Below are positions 11,180 through 23,141 of a DNA stretch of 64,000 nucleotides, piece by piece. Made by a program: the position numbers and the translations under genes. The notes under the pieces are model-generated. The model did not search any database. It saw nothing but the letters and a program-made list of their open reading frames with translations, and was not told where the DNA came from. Source of the stretch: Zhengitettix transpicula (lineage: Eukaryota; Arthropoda; Insecta; Orthoptera; Tetrigidae); the NCBI GenBank assembly GCA_037074705.1, contig CM073592.1:21734629-21798628 (forward strand), read 5' to 3'. The first letter of the stretch is position 1, and each line of letters opens with the position of its first letter.

Positions 11180-12480
11180 CTCTTCATTGGCTTTCAGTTA
11201 AGTATAAATCTCAGAAATTGCGGAATGATTTGGGGAAAACAGAGAAATCCCCAAATCACGATGATTCTATGACCATCGATCGTTCTTCCTCAGTTAAAGA
11301 AGTGTAATAAAGTACCACATAAAGGTTTAAGAGAAATACTCAAGTAAATTTGCCGGAAACTGAAGTGAATTCGAAAATGATTTAAAATTGTAACGTCAAC
11401 CCTTGGTCCATCAAACCGGTAACCGAACAATTATCCTCTCTACGTGGTGTTCAGCCTCTTCCAATCTGTTCTCGTCTCACGTTCTAACGTGCATAACAAA
11501 AATTGTAGGTTTTTGTCACCATTCGTTCGCTCTGGAGCCGGTTCAGTGTTCCCTTATTTTGACTTGTCAAGTCCCAAATGTCGCCAGAAAACGAGATCCA
11601 GATCAAGGCTAGGTTGGACCTGGAATTAAGGAAAGCAGCACAGTGAAAGGGATAAAAAGCAGAAGAAAATTGAAACAATCGAGAAATTTAAGGGAGGCTA
11701 CACCCTGAAGTAGGGCTCGAAGAAGCTTAGATACATTGAATATAAAGTGTTGATGGGGAAAAGTGGTGGGAATCGCTTAGTAGGAAATGAGGACGAAAGT
11801 ATATGGGCTACGGTACGACTTCATTTGTGGACTCGAGGAGGAGGAAGGCGCTATCAGCCCCAGGGAGTGGTATTGCCTAGGCCTCCGGAGCAATTTCCGA
11901 CCATTCACACTCAGCCAACACCATTACTGCTCGCTGTTTACCCGAAGAGGCGTTGCTTGCTCTTACCTCTCTCTCTCTCTCTCTCTCCCTCTTTTATGTT
12001 ACACAACAGTGTACGCTACTCAATTAATATTTCTTCCGTTCCCCTGTGGGTGGACTATTGGTTAAAGCATTTATCAGTGCCGAAAATCTTTATTTTCCCG
12101 TTAAAGTTAATTGAAAATATGTATTGCAATTTAGAACTCCCTGATACTCAAAACATCAGATCATCTCGATATAATTCACATAATTCAGGTTTCGCATAAA
12201 CCTTTAAATATTAAAAAAAATTATGGGACCGATTTACTATAATTCTTTGGTTTCTCAGTCGAACATTTAACACTTAGGCTAATTTTTTCCGCAAGTATTT
12301 ATTGAAAATCAAGTAATTAAATAAGCTTTCGTCTAAAGTCGTAATCAGTCTGATCAAATTTTAAAGAAAATAGATGGAGATCGAAAATTTAACAAACACA
12401 ATACATTGCAAAGCAAAGTTTTTCCATGTGTTTTTTTTTCTCCAAACACAATTTTCGGGTTTCAACCGGGACCAATGATT
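11180..12480. other. No recognised gene
   Basis: Contains a 150-codon frame at 11747-12199 that crosses a (CT)n tract and shows no domain; judged spurious. A possible imperfect palindrome lies near 11239-11262 (GGAAAACAGAGAAATCCCC region). Confidence 0.45.
11967..11988 (+). repeat. (CT)n microsatellite
   Basis: Perfect CT run of 22 bp. Confidence 0.9.
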
Positions 12481-12484
12481 TATT

Positions 12485-12527
12485 CAACAACGTTCCGACG
12501 GCAAGCTCCGCCATAGTCGTCAGGTTG
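12485..12527 (-). repeat. Hammerhead-like motif with 4-bp stem I
   Basis: Read on the minus strand: CAAC, CUGACGA, a linker with GGC/GCC pairing, GGAACGUU, GUUG. CAAC and GUUG form a perfect 4-bp stem I directly flanking the core, as in a type-I hammerhead. One core base differs (GGAA for GAAA). A single, not paired, copy. Its resemblance to the Penelope-associated motifs is by architecture rather than flanking sequence, so it is probably a different subfamily. Confidence 0.45.
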
Positions 12528-13432
12528 ACAGTCAATCTCCCGTCGGAACGAAGTAGTGTAAATCCTTGGCCAGGGTTGATACACGAGAATTGTATTTAGA
12601 TACATAATTATAAGTAGAATTATTTAATTTAATATAATACAATAATTTTATGATTTATATTATTAAAAATTTTCAATATTGAAATCCTATTATATTGCTA
12701 TAATTTTAGATTTCAACATATAATATATTTTATTCCATTAAGAAGATGTTTAGGGCTTTAGCCGCAAGTTCCTTGAATTACTTAATTTTTATTTAATACT
12801 CATTATAAAATTTAGAAAAAGTGTATAATTTTCGAAATAATTATAATAAACTTTTCCCATAATATATATATATATATATTTAATTACAGAAATTAAATTC
12901 AATAGTAGCAAACAAGTTATTCTTAAAGGAACTACAACTAAAGTTTGCTTTCCTGCTTATGTAAAAAATATATAATGTTATGACATCTTTCTATAATTGA
13001 TTATTATGTAAATAAAGTTATTTATTAATTAGATATAGGGCCGAAAAAATGTGTGACACTTTCCACGTTCTTGCAGCATTACTTCTTGATCAGGATGTGT
13101 AGAAAATGATTTCTATTCTTCTTCTAAGAAAAAAAAATTGAGAAATTTCTTTGCTAATAAATAGCTACGATGGTGCCGAATTCCGGGAATGTTAAAAATC
13201 CGACTCTGATTCTGAACCTATAATTGACCCCTTATGCATATTTGTTTTTTGTATTTTTGTGTAAGAAGTTTCAAATTTGTAAGGTGATGGTAAAACGTTA
13301 GAAGGTTGACTTAGAAGAAATGAGAATTGAAGGACCGTCACAGAATGGCCATGTATATAAATTTAACACTCAATGAGGAGTATTTTTTATCAAATTCGCG
13401 AAGGATGGACTCTCCGCAAGTGGAACACGTTA

Positions 13433-13451
13433 ACACACACACACACACACA
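13433..13451 (+). repeat. (CA)n microsatellite
   Basis: Uninterrupted CA dinucleotide run. Confidence 0.85.
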
Positions 13452-13792
13452 TACCACATTGGTCGTTTCCAGAATTTGTAATCAGTGTGCTTAAATGGTA
13501 ATAGCTTCTCAGTTCCTGTAATATATATTTACTGACCTATTAGTGAGTTACTGTGATACGTTAGGCTACCGGTCCGTAGGCGAATTAATTGATTTAATCG
13601 CGAGTTTAATTACCTAATTAGCTGGGCACACAAAGTGTTGCCTAAATCAGCGCATCGCCACTCGAGCGTTTTGGGGCGAATCCATTGCTATAGTAATATC
13701 ATAAACGAGTATTAACAGCCGTGATTAGTCACACCCTGGATTACCGGAATTACAATGCCTTTGTCTTTATTTTTTCTACGGGCCGGAAAACT

Positions 13793-13814
13793 TACTCACT
13801 CACTCACTCACTCA
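13793..13814 (+). repeat. (ACTC)n microsatellite
   Basis: Five tandem ACTC units. Confidence 0.85.
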
Positions 13815-14050
13815 TACGAACGGAAATTTGAATCGTGGGACCTCTCTACTATTGAATATCCAACAATTTGTGTAAATTATTAGGTCTCTATTTTCTTATT
13901 TATTTATAAATTTAATATACAGTAGTACAACAATAAATTTAAAATCGGAAATGAAATTACCAGTCAACTTGACAGTTTTATTTTGATAAAATAAAATTTA
14001 ACACATTTAAATAAAATAATAAATAGCACTAAAAATCCTTCATTTGTTTA

Positions 14051-14053
<3 letters not shown>

Positions 14054-14087
<34 letters not shown>
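14054..14087. repeat. (TA)n microsatellite
   Basis: Perfect TA run. Confidence 0.95.
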
Positions 14088-14090
<3 letters not shown>

Positions 14091-14679
14091 AAACTTGGGA
14101 AATTTATTTTTTACACCACAAAATATAATTGATTTCTTGTAACATAATTAAAAATCAAAACTTTGTGGAGAAATTTCTAAATTTTTGTTCTTCACCAACA
14201 CAATTATAATTATTCATTTAATGTAAAAAAAATTTCTACAATTATTATTACATTTTGACTAATGCTTTAAAATAAATAAATTAAATACCGGACTGAAGTT
14301 CGTTTCAGACCTTTTTATCTTCATCTACGATTATCAAAAACATCTCATAATTTTGTAGACAACGATTATATCAAATTTGATAGATTTATAACACACTTTT
14401 AAGTTTTAAATGAAATAGCAGATAATTTAAAACAGACATTTATTAAGAAAAAGAATTCATCGAGTTGCATTAAATACTAAAATTAATTATGGCAATTGAG
14501 AATTTCGATTTTTAATTAGAACTGCATGTTGTGAAAACTTACCGCGGTTTTTGTTATATAATTTTTCTAATTTTCTGTTATTAATTATGTGTTTTTAATT
14601 TGTTACTATTTAATAAGTAATAATTAGTTATGATAATCTTTATAAAAAAAGGGAGTGGAAGGACTCATAAAAAGAATTT

Positions 14680-15065
14680 GCTCTGGTTCGCCCCATATTC
14701 GAGTATGACGCAGGTTGTTGGGATTCTTTAAAAAAAACACCTTATAGAGGACCTAGAAAAACGTCAAGGGGATGCAGTAAAAATTTGTAATAAGGGGACC
14801 TGATCTCAGGCGATATAGAAGTGGACAAATTAGGGTGGAAACGTTTGGTAAACAGAAGGAAGACTTTGCGTTCCGTTCAAACCGTACACGGAAAATATAG
14901 CGTTGAAAGATAAACGGAATAATCTTGAAAAAATGAACGTATATTGAAAGAATAAAAAATTGAAACGATTTCGCAAAAAGCCGGACGTAGGGAAAATTTC
15001 ATTCTTAGGTCGATAAGCGATTGGAATAATTTACAAACAGCACATGTGAACAAATTTCAGGACAC
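14680..15065 (+). pseudogene. CR1/L2-like non-LTR retrotransposon, RT C-terminal relic
   Basis: Conceptual translation in shifting plus-strand frames recovers the C-terminal part of a non-LTR (LINE) polyprotein after the reverse transcriptase. The order of pieces is: LVRPIFEYDAGCWDSLKK near 14688-14742 (family pattern LVRPxLEYxxxCWDP); LGWKRLVNRRKTLRSV near 14837-14884 (pattern xWExLxxRRKxARIC); then GKISF and SISDWNNL near 14991-15035 (pattern GKYSFVNRTIxLWNxLP). All three blocks appear in the correct order and spacing, separated by stops and frameshifts. The element is dead and lacks its upstream RT and endonuclease. Attribution to the CR1/L2/Jockey group of LINEs is family knowledge; the exact clade is not certain. 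Confidence 0.7.
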
Positions 15066-15069
15066 ATAT

Positions 15070-18000
15070 ATAAGAATTTTTTATTTCAAAATTGTATTCA
15101 TTGTTCGTTTACACATTTGTTAATATACTTGTTCTCAAGCTGCCTCCGGGACCCATTTCATGCGCAAGCGAATTATAAATATATGCATAATATATTAACA
15201 GAGTCGTAATTAATTATTAAAAATATTTTTCTAATTTATTTCTGCATCGCCGTGGTAATTGTGATATCGTGGATGAATTATTCGCGAAACTGAGTGTAAA
15301 TTCCCTCCGCCGTTAAAGTTCTGCGTATTTTTGTTACCAGTAATCAAAGTAGACGTGGCGTAACCAACGACCTCGTGAATTAACGCAACGATAAATGGTA
15401 AATTGAGCGGAATGTGTGTTGTGCGGGGAGAAATAAACTGCAACTGCCCTCAGATACAAGGGCCCACAGTACCACAAATTCATCCTGATTTTCTGATCCA
15501 CGAGGGTTCAAAATGATTGGAAGTTTCGACGTGGCGGAAGTTTGGACGTTAACCGACGATGGTATAATAGAGCCACGAATTACAGACCACACATTACATG
15601 GCGGCAAAAAGTATAGAATAACACTGAGAACTCTTCCGGTTGATCATCTTCTAGAAGATACCGGAATGTTAGTAATAGTAACTGTATTAATTTATTTCAA
15701 ACCCATATTGGATCAAGTACTGTAACGTCACATTAAATTTTATTTACGTAATGAGTAATTGATTTACTGGATATTTTTTGGCTTCTCTTTACTTAGCTTC
15801 TGAGCAAAAAATGTTTGAATAATATATACTTCGAGAAAAATGGAATATTATCACTTCTCAGCCTCAGGGAAATAATGTCGCTGCAATGCCATAGATCGGC
15901 GATAATTATTTCTTCCCCTTCCTCGACACTTGCTGCTGAGTTAGCTGTAAATTGAGTGAACCGCCATTGGCCAGCTCTTGTTTTCCATCCACTCGTATTG
16001 CATCTTCAGGTATCCCAACTGTTTAATCTGGGTGACGACGAGACCAGGTGCTTGGTGCTCGTTATTCAAGCTTTTTATCTGAATTATTTCATTGTCTTTG
16101 TCATCAACGTCTGCATAAGAAATTCTTGCCGAAGTAGAACATTGAAAAAGACAGCGTTCTGTAATATATTGTACGTGATTAAACCTCAGAGACCAAAATA
16201 AGGAGAATGTCAATAACTTTCAGACAGAACTAAGGTACTAAAATGATCAGGCAGAATGGGAACAGGGCGGAAGAAAATCCACCGCCGTCTTTTCTTCAGC
16301 GTCGAGAGGAAGACTTCTAGTATAGAAAAATCGGACAGTCGAAAACGTGGGGTTCTCGGTATCTAAGTAACGTCCAGAGACATGAACAAAATCAGAGACC
16401 GCTATGAAGTTGAAGAAATAGTTTAATATAGAAAAGTAAGATTGATAAGAGATCGCTCAGGACACTTCAAAATACAAAGATGGCAGTAGCAAGTGAAGAT
16501 TCACTTGCTAGAAGGTGAGGGACCAATCAAATCATCCCACGTGGTCTGTAGTGGAGGCCCCTTCAAAACCGGTTACCACTAGGTTTCTACAGCGTTTGTA
16601 CTAAAATCCGAACGGAGTGAAAATACGTCAACGTGTTGTCTCTACTTGATATGCACACATCCTCCTGTGAAGGTTCAAGCAGACTGATAAATCTATATGA
16701 CAGTTCCTATGATTATGAACGGTATTAATACTTATACTTATATAACTTAAATATAATTATAAATTAATGAAAACAAACAAATATGTCATAAATAATTCAA
16801 TAACAAATTTTTGTTCAATTTCATACGGGTTTTAAATTAAACTGTTTAATATGGTTCGCCATTAAATCACACTTCCTACAATCCCTAACAAATTATGATT
16901 GTAGTCGTAAATTGAACAATTTATTATAATGATTAATTTCACACACAAAAAAATTAAACATTGGTTAAATTTGTCATGATTTGTAGCAAGTGTTAGCCTA
17001 TTAAAGAGTTGAATCTACACACCTTAAAGATCAGTTTCTTCAATAACTATATTAAGATGGCATTCAATAAACGTTTGTTTTTTAATTATTTCTTTAAATA
17101 ATTGGCTTTTTTCATTCGTTTATAAAGGATATTGACCGAAATTCTTGCGGTATCACCTGGTAAATACCAGCCGAATTTCTTTACGTCTTTAAGGTACCGG
17201 GGGGTAGTTTCAGACTTTATTAAGTTAGAGAGGATTTGTTACTGTTTTAATTATTTTTTAGACACGCTTATTTTATGAAGTAGGCGAGTTGGCGTGGTTT
17301 ATTTGGAGTTAGATGCCGAGGTGTTAGGTCAGGGAGGGGGATGTACGTGGGTAAATATTTTTAACACTGACGCTGGTTAAATGAAATATTCTCCAAGAGG
17401 TTAGTGTCGAAATCAATTCCTACTCTGGGTTAATTTAAATAAATACCCAGGCAACGCCGGACACTCAGCTGGTAGCTGATATTTTTACAGACTTTGAATA
17501 GAGATTCTGTAGGCTTCATTCCTAAACATTCACTTCCCCATCCTCAAAGAGATTAGATTACAATCATGTATGTTGGATCCATTTTTAATTCCATTATATG
17601 GAAGGTTCTGGAAATAGTAAATACCACAGGTAACAAATACACTCGTAAAATAATAGGAATGAGAAAACTAATCGCAGGCTATTCCTAAAATAACGATGGC
17701 GGACGCAAAACCACGCTTAATACGATATAATAAACTACAGAAATAAACCCCCACACCGAGGTATTAGTTTGAGGTATTAAAGAACGTTTACAAAGTAGTG
17801 CTGGATTAACGTTCAAAATTTGTGAGACATAAATGGCGGTAATTTGTTAAGAGGTAAAAAAGGGGCTGGGCTTAATATTTAGTCGTCGGTGCTGGTGGAT
17901 GTTAATACTGTTAAAACCAAAATGGCCACGCTGCATTACGACTCAATCACGAACAACCAGATTCACCCGTTATATTTTACAAGGTTTTGCGTTAGCCGTA

Positions 18001-18230
18001 TAAAATTCACAACTTCTCTTTATTATAATTTACCCCACAATTTTGGTGTGGAGAATTAAGTTTTTTATGGTGCTGCTACCAAATCGTCAGTAAGACAATC
18101 GTGGGGACGAAATCCCAACTAAATATGACACCATTAATACAATTTATTTATTAATAATACTTAAACGATTTTGAAGAAATTACAAAGTATCCTGCTTATA
18201 ATAATAATAATTTAGTAGCTATACGAAACG
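15070..18230. other. No confirmed gene; one unexplained open frame
   Basis: The only frame worth noting is 15489-15724 (see separate entry). The rest is AT-rich, without recognisable repeats or RNA genes. Confidence 0.4.
15489..15724 (+). other. Unidentified 78-codon open frame
   Basis: Runs from just after a stop at 15486-15488 to TAA at 15722-15724, with ATG at 15513. The predicted peptide is not low-complexity and has mixed charged and hydrophobic residues (for example WTLTDDGIIEPRITD, then KKYRITLRTLPVDHLLEDTG) with a hydrophobic C-terminal stretch. I do not recognise it. It could be an exon, a relic of a mobile element ORF, or chance. No convincing flanking splice sites were found. Confidence 0.12.
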
Positions 18231-18249
18231 ATAAAAGAAGAAGCATTAA

Positions 18250-18650
18250 TGACAACAAAACATTTTGTTATATCGGCCAGACCAAACGATCTTTGTAAGC
18301 TAGAATTAGGGAACACAAACCAATGTAAAATCTTATTAACATTCTGCTGTTACAAAACATTATTTGGATCTTTATAGTTCCTTCAATTTTGATAATACTA
18401 TTATTATTCTAGATAAGGAAACTAATTTTAATAAAAGGTTAATTTCAAAATGTTAAAAAAATTATTTTAATGTTAAACAGGACACTTCTCATTTAAATTA
18501 TACTTATGATGGTTTCTGCAATAAACTTTGTTAATTTATATATTGTATTTATATTCTTTGTAATGTGTTGTAATTTTTGGCTATATGTTTCAGTCTGGCG
18601 GTAGCATTGACAAAGATCAGAACAGTTGATCGAAACAATTTTAAAATTAT
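18250..18650 (+). pseudogene. Penelope-like element: GIY-YIG endonuclease/C-terminus relic
   Basis: Plus-strand translation gives FCYIGQTKRSL, a stop, then ARIREHKPM (18261-18323), the core of the GIY-YIG endonuclease of Penelope-like retroelements (family pattern VYIGQTKRxFxxRxxEH). About 30 codons later comes FNFDNTIIILDKETNFNKRLISKML (from about 18389), matching the conserved Penelope C-terminal block (FDFDN, then I-L-D, then N-x-x-KRLISEML). At 18608-18645 there is a hammerhead-like tail: TTGACAAA, a perfect GATCA/TGATC stem, then GAAAC. So endonuclease, C-terminus and terminal ribozyme-like motif occur in the order expected for a Penelope 3' end. At least one in-frame stop makes it non-functional. 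No RT part was found upstream. Confidence 0.8.
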
Positions 18651-18699
18651 TCTCTCAAAATTAATCTTTTTTGCCTGTTACACGGGTCGTCAATTTCTT

Positions 18700-19790
18700 A
18701 TGTTACAGTCTTAAACACGTTAATTTTGTTCCAACCATTAATTGTGTTGAGTTACACTTGTAGTAGGTGAACAGTGCCTCCTCCACCCATCCACTAGGAA
18801 TTTTCACTGCCCATCAAAACATTACGGAAGGAGCATTGTTGAGGTCTGCTCGATTGTTGGTGTCAGGTAACTTGAATTATTATAAGGCAGCATTGGTGGA
18901 GGTAGATGGAGTGAGAAAATTGAGGTACAATAAACCGCGCGGAGTAGAGAAAAAAAGAGGAAATTCTTGATTTTCGTAGATTGTAAATAAAAAATTTACT
19001 ATCATCAATAATATTAGGAAAAATGTTGGGTAAATAAAATAATATGTATGATCAAACGACAAATGCTGTAAAGAGAAAAAATAAATATATAAAAATATTT
19101 TTTAAAAAATCCCAACTCATACTAGTATCAGGCATCTGTTTACATTTTCATGTTTTTTAAACTGTGCGGACGTCTGCGCCGTTTAATAAATTATGTTGAA
19201 TAAACGAGTTAAACACTGCACTTTAAATATTTGTGGACATCGACGTTACACACGCGCAGAGAGATGAATATTTGTTAATTCAACCGTGTGAATTGTTAAT
19301 GAGTTTAAAATTTTACGAACCCGGTTGAAGGTAATTTATAATCTGAAGTGCATATTACCGTACAGTTTACAAATACATTTTTTTCTGTTTGAATTATGTA
19401 TTTTATGGAATCCCGAACGCAGGTCACAAATTAACTGAAAAAAAAATTAAAGAGTTAACGATATATATTTTTTTTTCAGCTCATTTGTTGCTTTGGTAAA
19501 AAGTTTATGTTTCAGTGTGAAACGATAATACATTCCGTTTGCACGTTAGCGAAGTATGTTATCCGGTTGAGGAGTTTAGAATATTCTGATTGAAGATCAC
19601 ATAGATCACATTAGTTTAATACCGAGAATCGAAACTAACTGATATAAAAATTTGTTTAAGAATATATTTTCTAAAAAAGAAAAGTAAAAAATAAAAGTCA
19701 GGTAGACATTTGCAAAGTTACTTTATTAAATTTTTAATTAAAAAATAATTTCAAGAAGCAATAAACTAAACGAGCAAAGTTAAAATTTTA
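18700..19790. other. No recognised gene
   Basis: AT-rich DNA; the 67-codon frame at 18767-18970 has no recognisable domain and is not supported. Confidence 0.45.
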
Positions 19791-19794
19791 GAGT

Positions 19795-19915
19795 TTCTAT
19801 TTTAGAAAAACACTGTCTTTTTTTATTATAATTAAAATACGTCATCCAACTCCATCCCAGTCTGAACTCACTTTTGCCATTATTAAAGCACAAATTTCTC
19901 ATCTCAAAATGACCC
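19795..19915 (-). repeat. Left arm of a long inverted repeat
   Basis: Reverse complement closely matches 20976-21103 over about 105-120 bp; shared blocks include TGAGATGAGAAATTTGTG, TTTAATAATGGCAAAAG, CAGACTGGGAT and GACGTATTTTAATTAT. The arms are about 1.06 kb apart and enclose a (TA)n tract and a Penelope-type inverted pair. They could be two opposite insertions of one dispersed repeat or the ends of a foldback-type element. No coding sequence. Confidence 0.75.
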
Positions 19916-20468
19916 AAGCAAGGTCCATTTTCCAAACTTTACCTTGGTGCTTTTCATCCCGGTTCTCATTCCATTAAAAATTTCTCTGTCAAATTAGATT
20001 GTAAAATTAATTACATGACACTGAAATTTTAATATAGACAAAGGGAAATTTTATTAATTTAATTACATATTAAAAATATTGATTTCGATTTATTTGGAAC
20101 GAAACTCCTTCATATTTTATTTTCACGATTTATTAACAATGGTCTATTTATAGTAATTTTTTCACCACACATTATAATTTATTTGTACCGCTTCACGTTA
20201 AATGTTGTTTAAATTTGTATGAATTATTATTAAAAAATTCTGGTTTATCTCCAAGAAAATGTACAGGTAAAAATAATTTTCCTTCTATTAATTTATTCTT
20301 ATAAGAAAATTAAACAAGGAAATTTCGGATCTTAAAATTGAGATATAAATGTCAACAAATCTTACGAATTATAGACGTATTTTGAAAATTATGTATGTAA
20401 AAGTCATTTAAATTAATTTTTAAATCTGTAATTATTTTTCACGTCAAAATTTTATTAAGTAAATCAAT

Positions 20469-20471
<3 letters not shown>

Positions 20472-20514
<43 letters not shown>
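20472..20514. repeat. (TA)n microsatellite
   Basis: Perfect TA run of 43 bp. Confidence 0.95.
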
Positions 20515-20515
<1 letters not shown>

Positions 20516-20587
20516 CGACCATTGATTGAAAAGTAAGGAAATAAATTATATAAATATATATTCTGACTTTTGAGGAAAAAAATAAAT

Positions 20588-20897
20588 AAATAAACATCAG
20601 CAAACTTTAAGTCAGAAAACAATATTTCTTAATGTAAAATTAAACGACGTTTCATCTCTTATTTTGAGACCTCAATAGGCTAAATGACTTGCCTATAATA
20701 AAGTCTAACTAAATTTATATTTTTTTTATCTGCCAAAGGTTTCTTAAAAATGTTATTCCAATCATTGTAATTGTTTTGTTCTTTTTGTAGTTTTAAATTT
20801 TAACCTTATGAGGTTGTAAAAGAAAAGAAACGTGGTTTAATTTTACATTAATAAATATTTTTGTTTCTGACTTAAAATTGGCTGATGTTTATTTATT
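20588..20897. repeat. Head-to-head Penelope-type repeat pair
   Basis: Left arm 20588-20690 (minus strand) and right arm 20795-20897 (plus strand) are inverted copies: AAACATCAGCAA...TTTAAGTCAGAAA against TTTCTGACTTAAAA...GCTGATGTTT, and ATGTAAAATTAAACGACGTTTC against GAAACGTGGTTTAATTTTACAT. On the minus strand the motif has a perfect UCUC/GAGA stem before GAUGAAACGUC. The right-arm core is degenerate (TTATGAGG, GAAACGTGG). Same layout as the pairs at 30.6, 41.1 and 59 kb. Confidence 0.65.
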
Positions 20898-20899
20898 TA

Positions 20900-21272
20900 T
20901 AAGGAAATAAATTGTTCCCTTGATACTGTGTATTGGTTTTGCCTTTCCCATAGTGACTAGTCTATATTATTACACTGGGTTATTCTGAGATGAGAAATTT
21001 GTGGTTTAATAATGGCAAAAGGGAGCTCAGACTGGGATTGGATTTAAATGACGTATTTTAATTATATTAAAAAAGAGGGTGTTTTGGCCTAAATGCATCG
21101 ACGTTGAACCTCACTACATCGCTAAATGATTTTCCAGATGAATATGGCCATCTGCCCGAAATATTTTGAATTATTTAATTGTGATGATGAAGAATAAGGA
21201 AATAATTTTTTTTCTCTGATACTGTGAACTGTTTATTGGTTTTGGCTTTACTGTATTGACTAATTTATAAAA
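20900..21272 (+). repeat. Direct repeat around the right inverted-repeat arm
   Basis: Segment 20900-20965 (ATAAGGAAATAAATTGTTCC, then GATACTGTG, TATTGGTTTTGCCTTT, GACTA) recurs at 21196-21272 with the same blocks and small indels. The two lie about 300 bp apart and bracket the 20976-21103 arm. This suggests a tandem duplication or a target region duplicated with the insertion. Confidence 0.55.
20976..21103 (+). repeat. Right arm of a long inverted repeat
   Basis: Inverted partner of 19795-19915, by eye roughly 85-90% identical over the best 100 bp. Confidence 0.75.
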
Positions 21273-21289
21273 GAAAAGTTGATTGTCTG

Positions 21290-23130
21290 TTAATGGACGT
21301 TAAATATATCTGATTATAAAAATAGACATGAAAGTTAAATAATATTTAAGTAAATTATTCCATGCTGTAGAATTCAAAAATAGTACCTGTGGCACGTTGA
21401 CCGAGTTTTCCCACTTATTATTAATAATAAACTTTTCTTCTGGATTCGTGACTGGTAACCAACCAAAGAAGGCAGTCACTTGATTACTCTTCTGCGTACT
21501 AAACTTTTTTATTACATCAATTTGGTCTTTGCGAGTAGGAAGTGGGCGGCGTGCGTGTGGGAGGAAGGAAAAGGTGGAGACAAGTTTCAGTTGCCTTTTT
21601 TTTATTGTTTTAATTTAGCATTCGTGCAGAAGAGGTATTCCGTGATGACGTTGAATAATGGTACGGCTGCCTAACGAAGGTAAATCGGCTAAGTTGTATT
21701 TTTTTCTTTCACTTTTTAAAGTTTGTTAGAGTGGTAATATACACGTCATTTGGAATAATATATCATAATTCTTATATGGCGTGACACAAACAACGAAATT
21801 AAAAAATCTAAACATAGAAGTAGAACACATTACAAATTTCAATTAAAGTACTGGAAGACAGTACAAAACATTTAGAATTGCGTAAGTCTCTGAGAAATTA
21901 ACAGACATTGAGGGATGCCTTGAGAGGATGGAAATGTTTAAAAACAAAGGCAGAGCCAGTTTGTTGGCACTGAACATTTATTGTGTATCCTTGTCATTTG
22001 TGTAAATGAATTTCTAATGAGCTTTACATTTTTTGTCCATTGTATTAATATATTTGTTCATTCACTGGTTCCATGGTATATTAATTGGAACTTTATAACG
22101 GCTCAATTCAAATTGTATTTACATCCGGAAGTATCGCTTATTTCTCCTTATTATCCACGAGGTTTGTTGTAGATTAAGTACAAATCACAAAAATTGAAAA
22201 AAAAAAATTCGTTCAGATAAATAGTAATGTAGATCAAATTAATATCGTCACAATGTACGGTATATTACATTCTAAGCATTTTCGTTTTCAAGCAGGAAGA
22301 CGCATTATATATATCTGCTAACCCCCACAAGCGTTATGGTCGTCTCTTTCCAGGAAGTGATTCACTCCGCGCGTTCTCGGAAGACGTTAGAGCCTTCAAG
22401 TGAATCCACAAGTTGGTCATCCGCACAATTAAGTAAAGCTCAGGTACACTCCTGGGTCACCAAAAAGTTACCGTCGCTTTCTTAATGCAACCTGAAAGAC
22501 ATTTGACTATGATTGGATATTATATAAGGAAAACACGTCTTCACACTACAAGGTGTCTAATGATAGACGCAGTTTTCGTACTGTTTCACATTTAAAATTT
22601 TTATTTTATTTTAGAGACATGACCGAAAAATATCGCGATATATAAAATTTAGCCTTTTATCATAACTTAAACAAGACAAAAATGGCGATTTTACTCCCAA
22701 CCAAGCGATTGGCTAAGTGCATGCTCTTTTTTTCTCTCCGAGTGAATACCATACCGTCGCTGAATATTGTGACCACAATTACATGACTAGGAGTGTATAT
22801 AACTTTATTACAACATGACTTCCAAATTTCAGTTAAACGGAGTTTAATTTTTATCGCTGACAGAAACATGCATTGTCCGTCATCAAATACTCATTTCTGG
22901 TATTCTGTTTTTCTCGCACTGTAAAATGGTTGGTATTCGTGTGGCACGTGCATGAATGACGGCATACATTATCAGAAGGTTATTAAATTTTTTATCAAGG
23001 AGATAAGATGTCGACTCATACAATTGTAGGTATTTTTCTGAGCGTGTAAACAACGTTAAAAATTCTTGCAGCTCAAGAACATTAGAAATTCTTTCAAACG
23101 AAGCTAAGTTGGAATTAAAGAAACAGGATG
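21290..23130. other. No recognised gene
   Basis: AT-rich stretch; short frames only, with no repeat seen elsewhere in the window. Confidence 0.45.
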
Positions 23131-23141
23131 GCGAAATCTCG

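Larger units (their letters stand above)
12530..14670. other. Very AT-rich stretch without genes
   Basis: Only simple repeats can be supported: (TA)n at about 12862-12880 and 14054-14087, (CA)n at 13433-13451, and (ACTC)n at 13793-13814. Confidence 0.55.

Noticed and set aside
11747..12199. 150-codon plus-strand open frame
   Set aside because: Crosses a (CT)n microsatellite and shows no family motif; composition unlike a conserved protein.
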